DNA of 22,637 nt from Pelargonium cotyledonis (lineage: Eukaryota; Streptophyta; Magnoliopsida; Geraniales; Geraniaceae): NCBI GenBank assembly GCA_036897625.1, contig JAYMTA010000979.1:1-22637 (forward strand), read 5' to 3'. Of the stretch, positions 21,660 to 22,637 are shown in pieces (positions within the stretch are counted from its first letter, which is position 1; every line of letters starts with the position of its first letter). The position numbers and the translations under genes were made by a program. The notes beneath the pieces are model-generated. The model was not told the DNA's origin. It did not search any database and was given only the letters and a program-made list of their open reading frames with translations.

Positions 21660-21667
21660 TTTGGCGC
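21660..21667. promoter_or_regulatory. E2F-type site TTTGGCGC near the NFU start of transcription
   Basis: TTTGGCGC is an exact match to the E2F consensus TTTSSCGC. It lies 74 bp upstream of the NFU ATG and 14 bp downstream of the TATA box, so about at the transcription start. It may be chance, as it is a single 8-mer. Confidence 0.4.
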
Positions 21668-21681
21668 CGTCAGATTTTGTG

Positions 21682-21689
21682 TATTTATA
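21682..21689 (-). promoter_or_regulatory. TATA box of NFU
   Basis: The minus strand reads CCCTATAAATACAC, an excellent plant TATA box about 96 bp upstream of the NFU ATG. The implied leader of about 65 nt contains no upstream ATG. Confidence 0.7.
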
Positions 21690-22016
21690 GGGTTTTGATG
21701 GACCATACTCCAAGGTACTGTAGGATTCCAAAATTCAAAATTATTTTATACAATAATTTACACATTTATGTAATCGATCATGTAATTCATGTAGTTTCAT
21801 AATTGTGATATAATTTGATTATATTTCGGGTTTGTTGGGGTTCTCTACTTGACTCGTCTAGAGTCAACGTATATAGAGGGTAAAAGATGTTTGGCCGTAG
21901 AAACTAGTATTGGCTACTTCAGATAATTTTGCTCGACACGACATTTTAACGGGAGGTGCAAGGCTCCAACACAACTTTTGTGGAGATTTTCCATCTCACT
22001 TGTCCATACTCTAATA
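21690..22016. other. Upstream region of NFU, no gene seen
   Basis: AT-rich sequence with the distal NFU promoter. Nothing else is recognised before the MITE that starts at 22017. Confidence 0.6.
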
Positions 22017-22279
22017 CTCTCTCCGTCCTAAAATGAGTGTCTTGTTTGTCTAAATTTTTTGTCCCAAAATGAGTGTCTTGTTTCTATTTTTACGTTATTT
22101 TACTATTGTTCTTTCCATATTACCCTTATCACTTATGCACACGGACAAATCTGCACATGGGGTGCAATGGAGTGTAGGTGGAAAAAGTGAAGGTTATATT
22201 GAAAACATACTTAATTATCTTGCAATTCTTAATTTTTGCAAAAAATAGAAACAAGACACTCATTTTGAAATAGAGGGAG
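22017..22279 (+). mobile_element. Stowaway-like MITE, copy 2 (complete)
   Basis: An element of about 263 bp. The left terminus CTCTCTCCGTCCTAAAATG follows TA (22015-22016). The right terminus, ...ACTCATTTTGAAATAGAGGGAG, is its inverted partner (CTCCCTCTATTTCAAAATGAG). The CTCYCTCCGT start and TA target mark a Stowaway-type, Tc1/mariner-mobilised MITE. The TA expected after the right end reads TG, so the duplication has one change. The left end contains TGAGTGTCTTGTTT twice (about 22034 and 22071), the right end only once. There is no coding capacity. Confidence 0.8.
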
Positions 22280-22482
22280 TGTCACATTCGACCAACAGTC
22301 GGCCGACTCAAATGTGGTATAATTCCACATTAGATTTAGATATACATATTTATGTTCTATGTAATAGATCTTCTTAGTATTATAGTCGACTTATACCTAA
22401 ATATGATGGTCGACCTAATTTTTTATGGTAATATTTATGTAATCTATAAGATCAATTGTGACAATAAAGATGATGATTATTA
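22280..22482. other. Spacer between two inverted MITEs
   Basis: About 200 bp of AT-rich DNA. It includes a perfect 12-bp palindrome AGTCGGCCGACT (22297-22308) inside a wider CACATT...AATGTG inverted repeat (22283-22316). No gene is seen. Confidence 0.6.
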
Positions 22483-22637
22483 CTCCATTCGTCTCAAAAT
22501 TAGTGTCTTGTTTCCATTTTTTGCAAAAATTAAGAATTACAAGATAATTTAGTGTGTTTCCAATATAATCCCCACTTTCTCCACCTACACCCCATGTGCA
22601 CCTATGTGCAGATTTGCTTATGTGCATAAGTGATAAG
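22483..22637 (-). mobile_element. Stowaway-like MITE, copy 3 (cut by window edge, inverted)
   Basis: It begins after TA (22481-22482) with CTCCATTCGTCTCAAAATTAG and follows the reverse complement of copy 2 almost base for base, through GCAAAAATTAAGAATTACAAG and TCCACCTACACCCCATG to ATAAGTGATAAG at the window end. The left third of the element is outside the window. Confidence 0.8.

Noticed and set aside
22352-22627. Short ORFs on both strands near the right edge
   Set aside because: They span the MITE spacer and the inverted MITE copy, with no protein similarity.

Overview
This looks like an ordinary piece of a eudicot nuclear genome. It is AT-rich, its genes are split by many short introns (GT-AG apart from one GC-AG), and small non-autonomous transposons and microsatellites fill the gaps. 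All reading was by eye: splice sites were placed where the joined frame reproduces a protein family I recognise and every exon length adds up. The species cannot be named from the sequence.

Layout: (1) 1-251, minus, the N-terminal end of a receptor-like cytoplasmic kinase that runs off the left edge. (2) 252-2656, its promoter side, holding a SINE with a 12-bp target-site duplication, a Stowaway-like MITE, a repeated TGGGCCGGGCCT motif and an (AC)11 microsatellite. (3) 2657-6323, minus, an 11-exon EI24 homolog of 340 aa. (4) 6324-7387, a spacer with a TATA box for EI24 and a short SINE-like remnant. (5) 7388-11762, minus, a 9-exon NIPA-type magnesium transporter of 354 aa that has one GC-AG intron. 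(6) 11763-15313, the NIPA leader (GA repeat, tiny uORF, hairpin) followed by about 3 kb in which no gene could be recognised. (7) 15314-19637, plus, an 11-exon HISN1 (plastid ATP phosphoribosyltransferase, 398 aa) in which every intron is phase 0. (8) 20042-21586, minus, a 4-exon chloroplast NFU iron-sulfur scaffold protein of 221 aa, tail to tail with HISN1 and with a clear TATA box and an E2F-type site. (9) 21690-22637, a spacer ending in two MITE copies in opposite orientation, the second cut by the window edge.

The five genes do unrelated housekeeping jobs: signalling, an ER membrane protein, Mg2+ transport, plastid histidine synthesis and plastid Fe-S cluster supply. I see no gene cluster, CRISPR array, operon or convincing new system. 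The points worth a second look are the mobile-element insertions with readable ends, the MITE inverted repeat, the GC-AG intron, the all-phase-0 structure of HISN1, an intronic tandem duplication in EI24, the domain-boundary intron in NFU, and leader or promoter elements.
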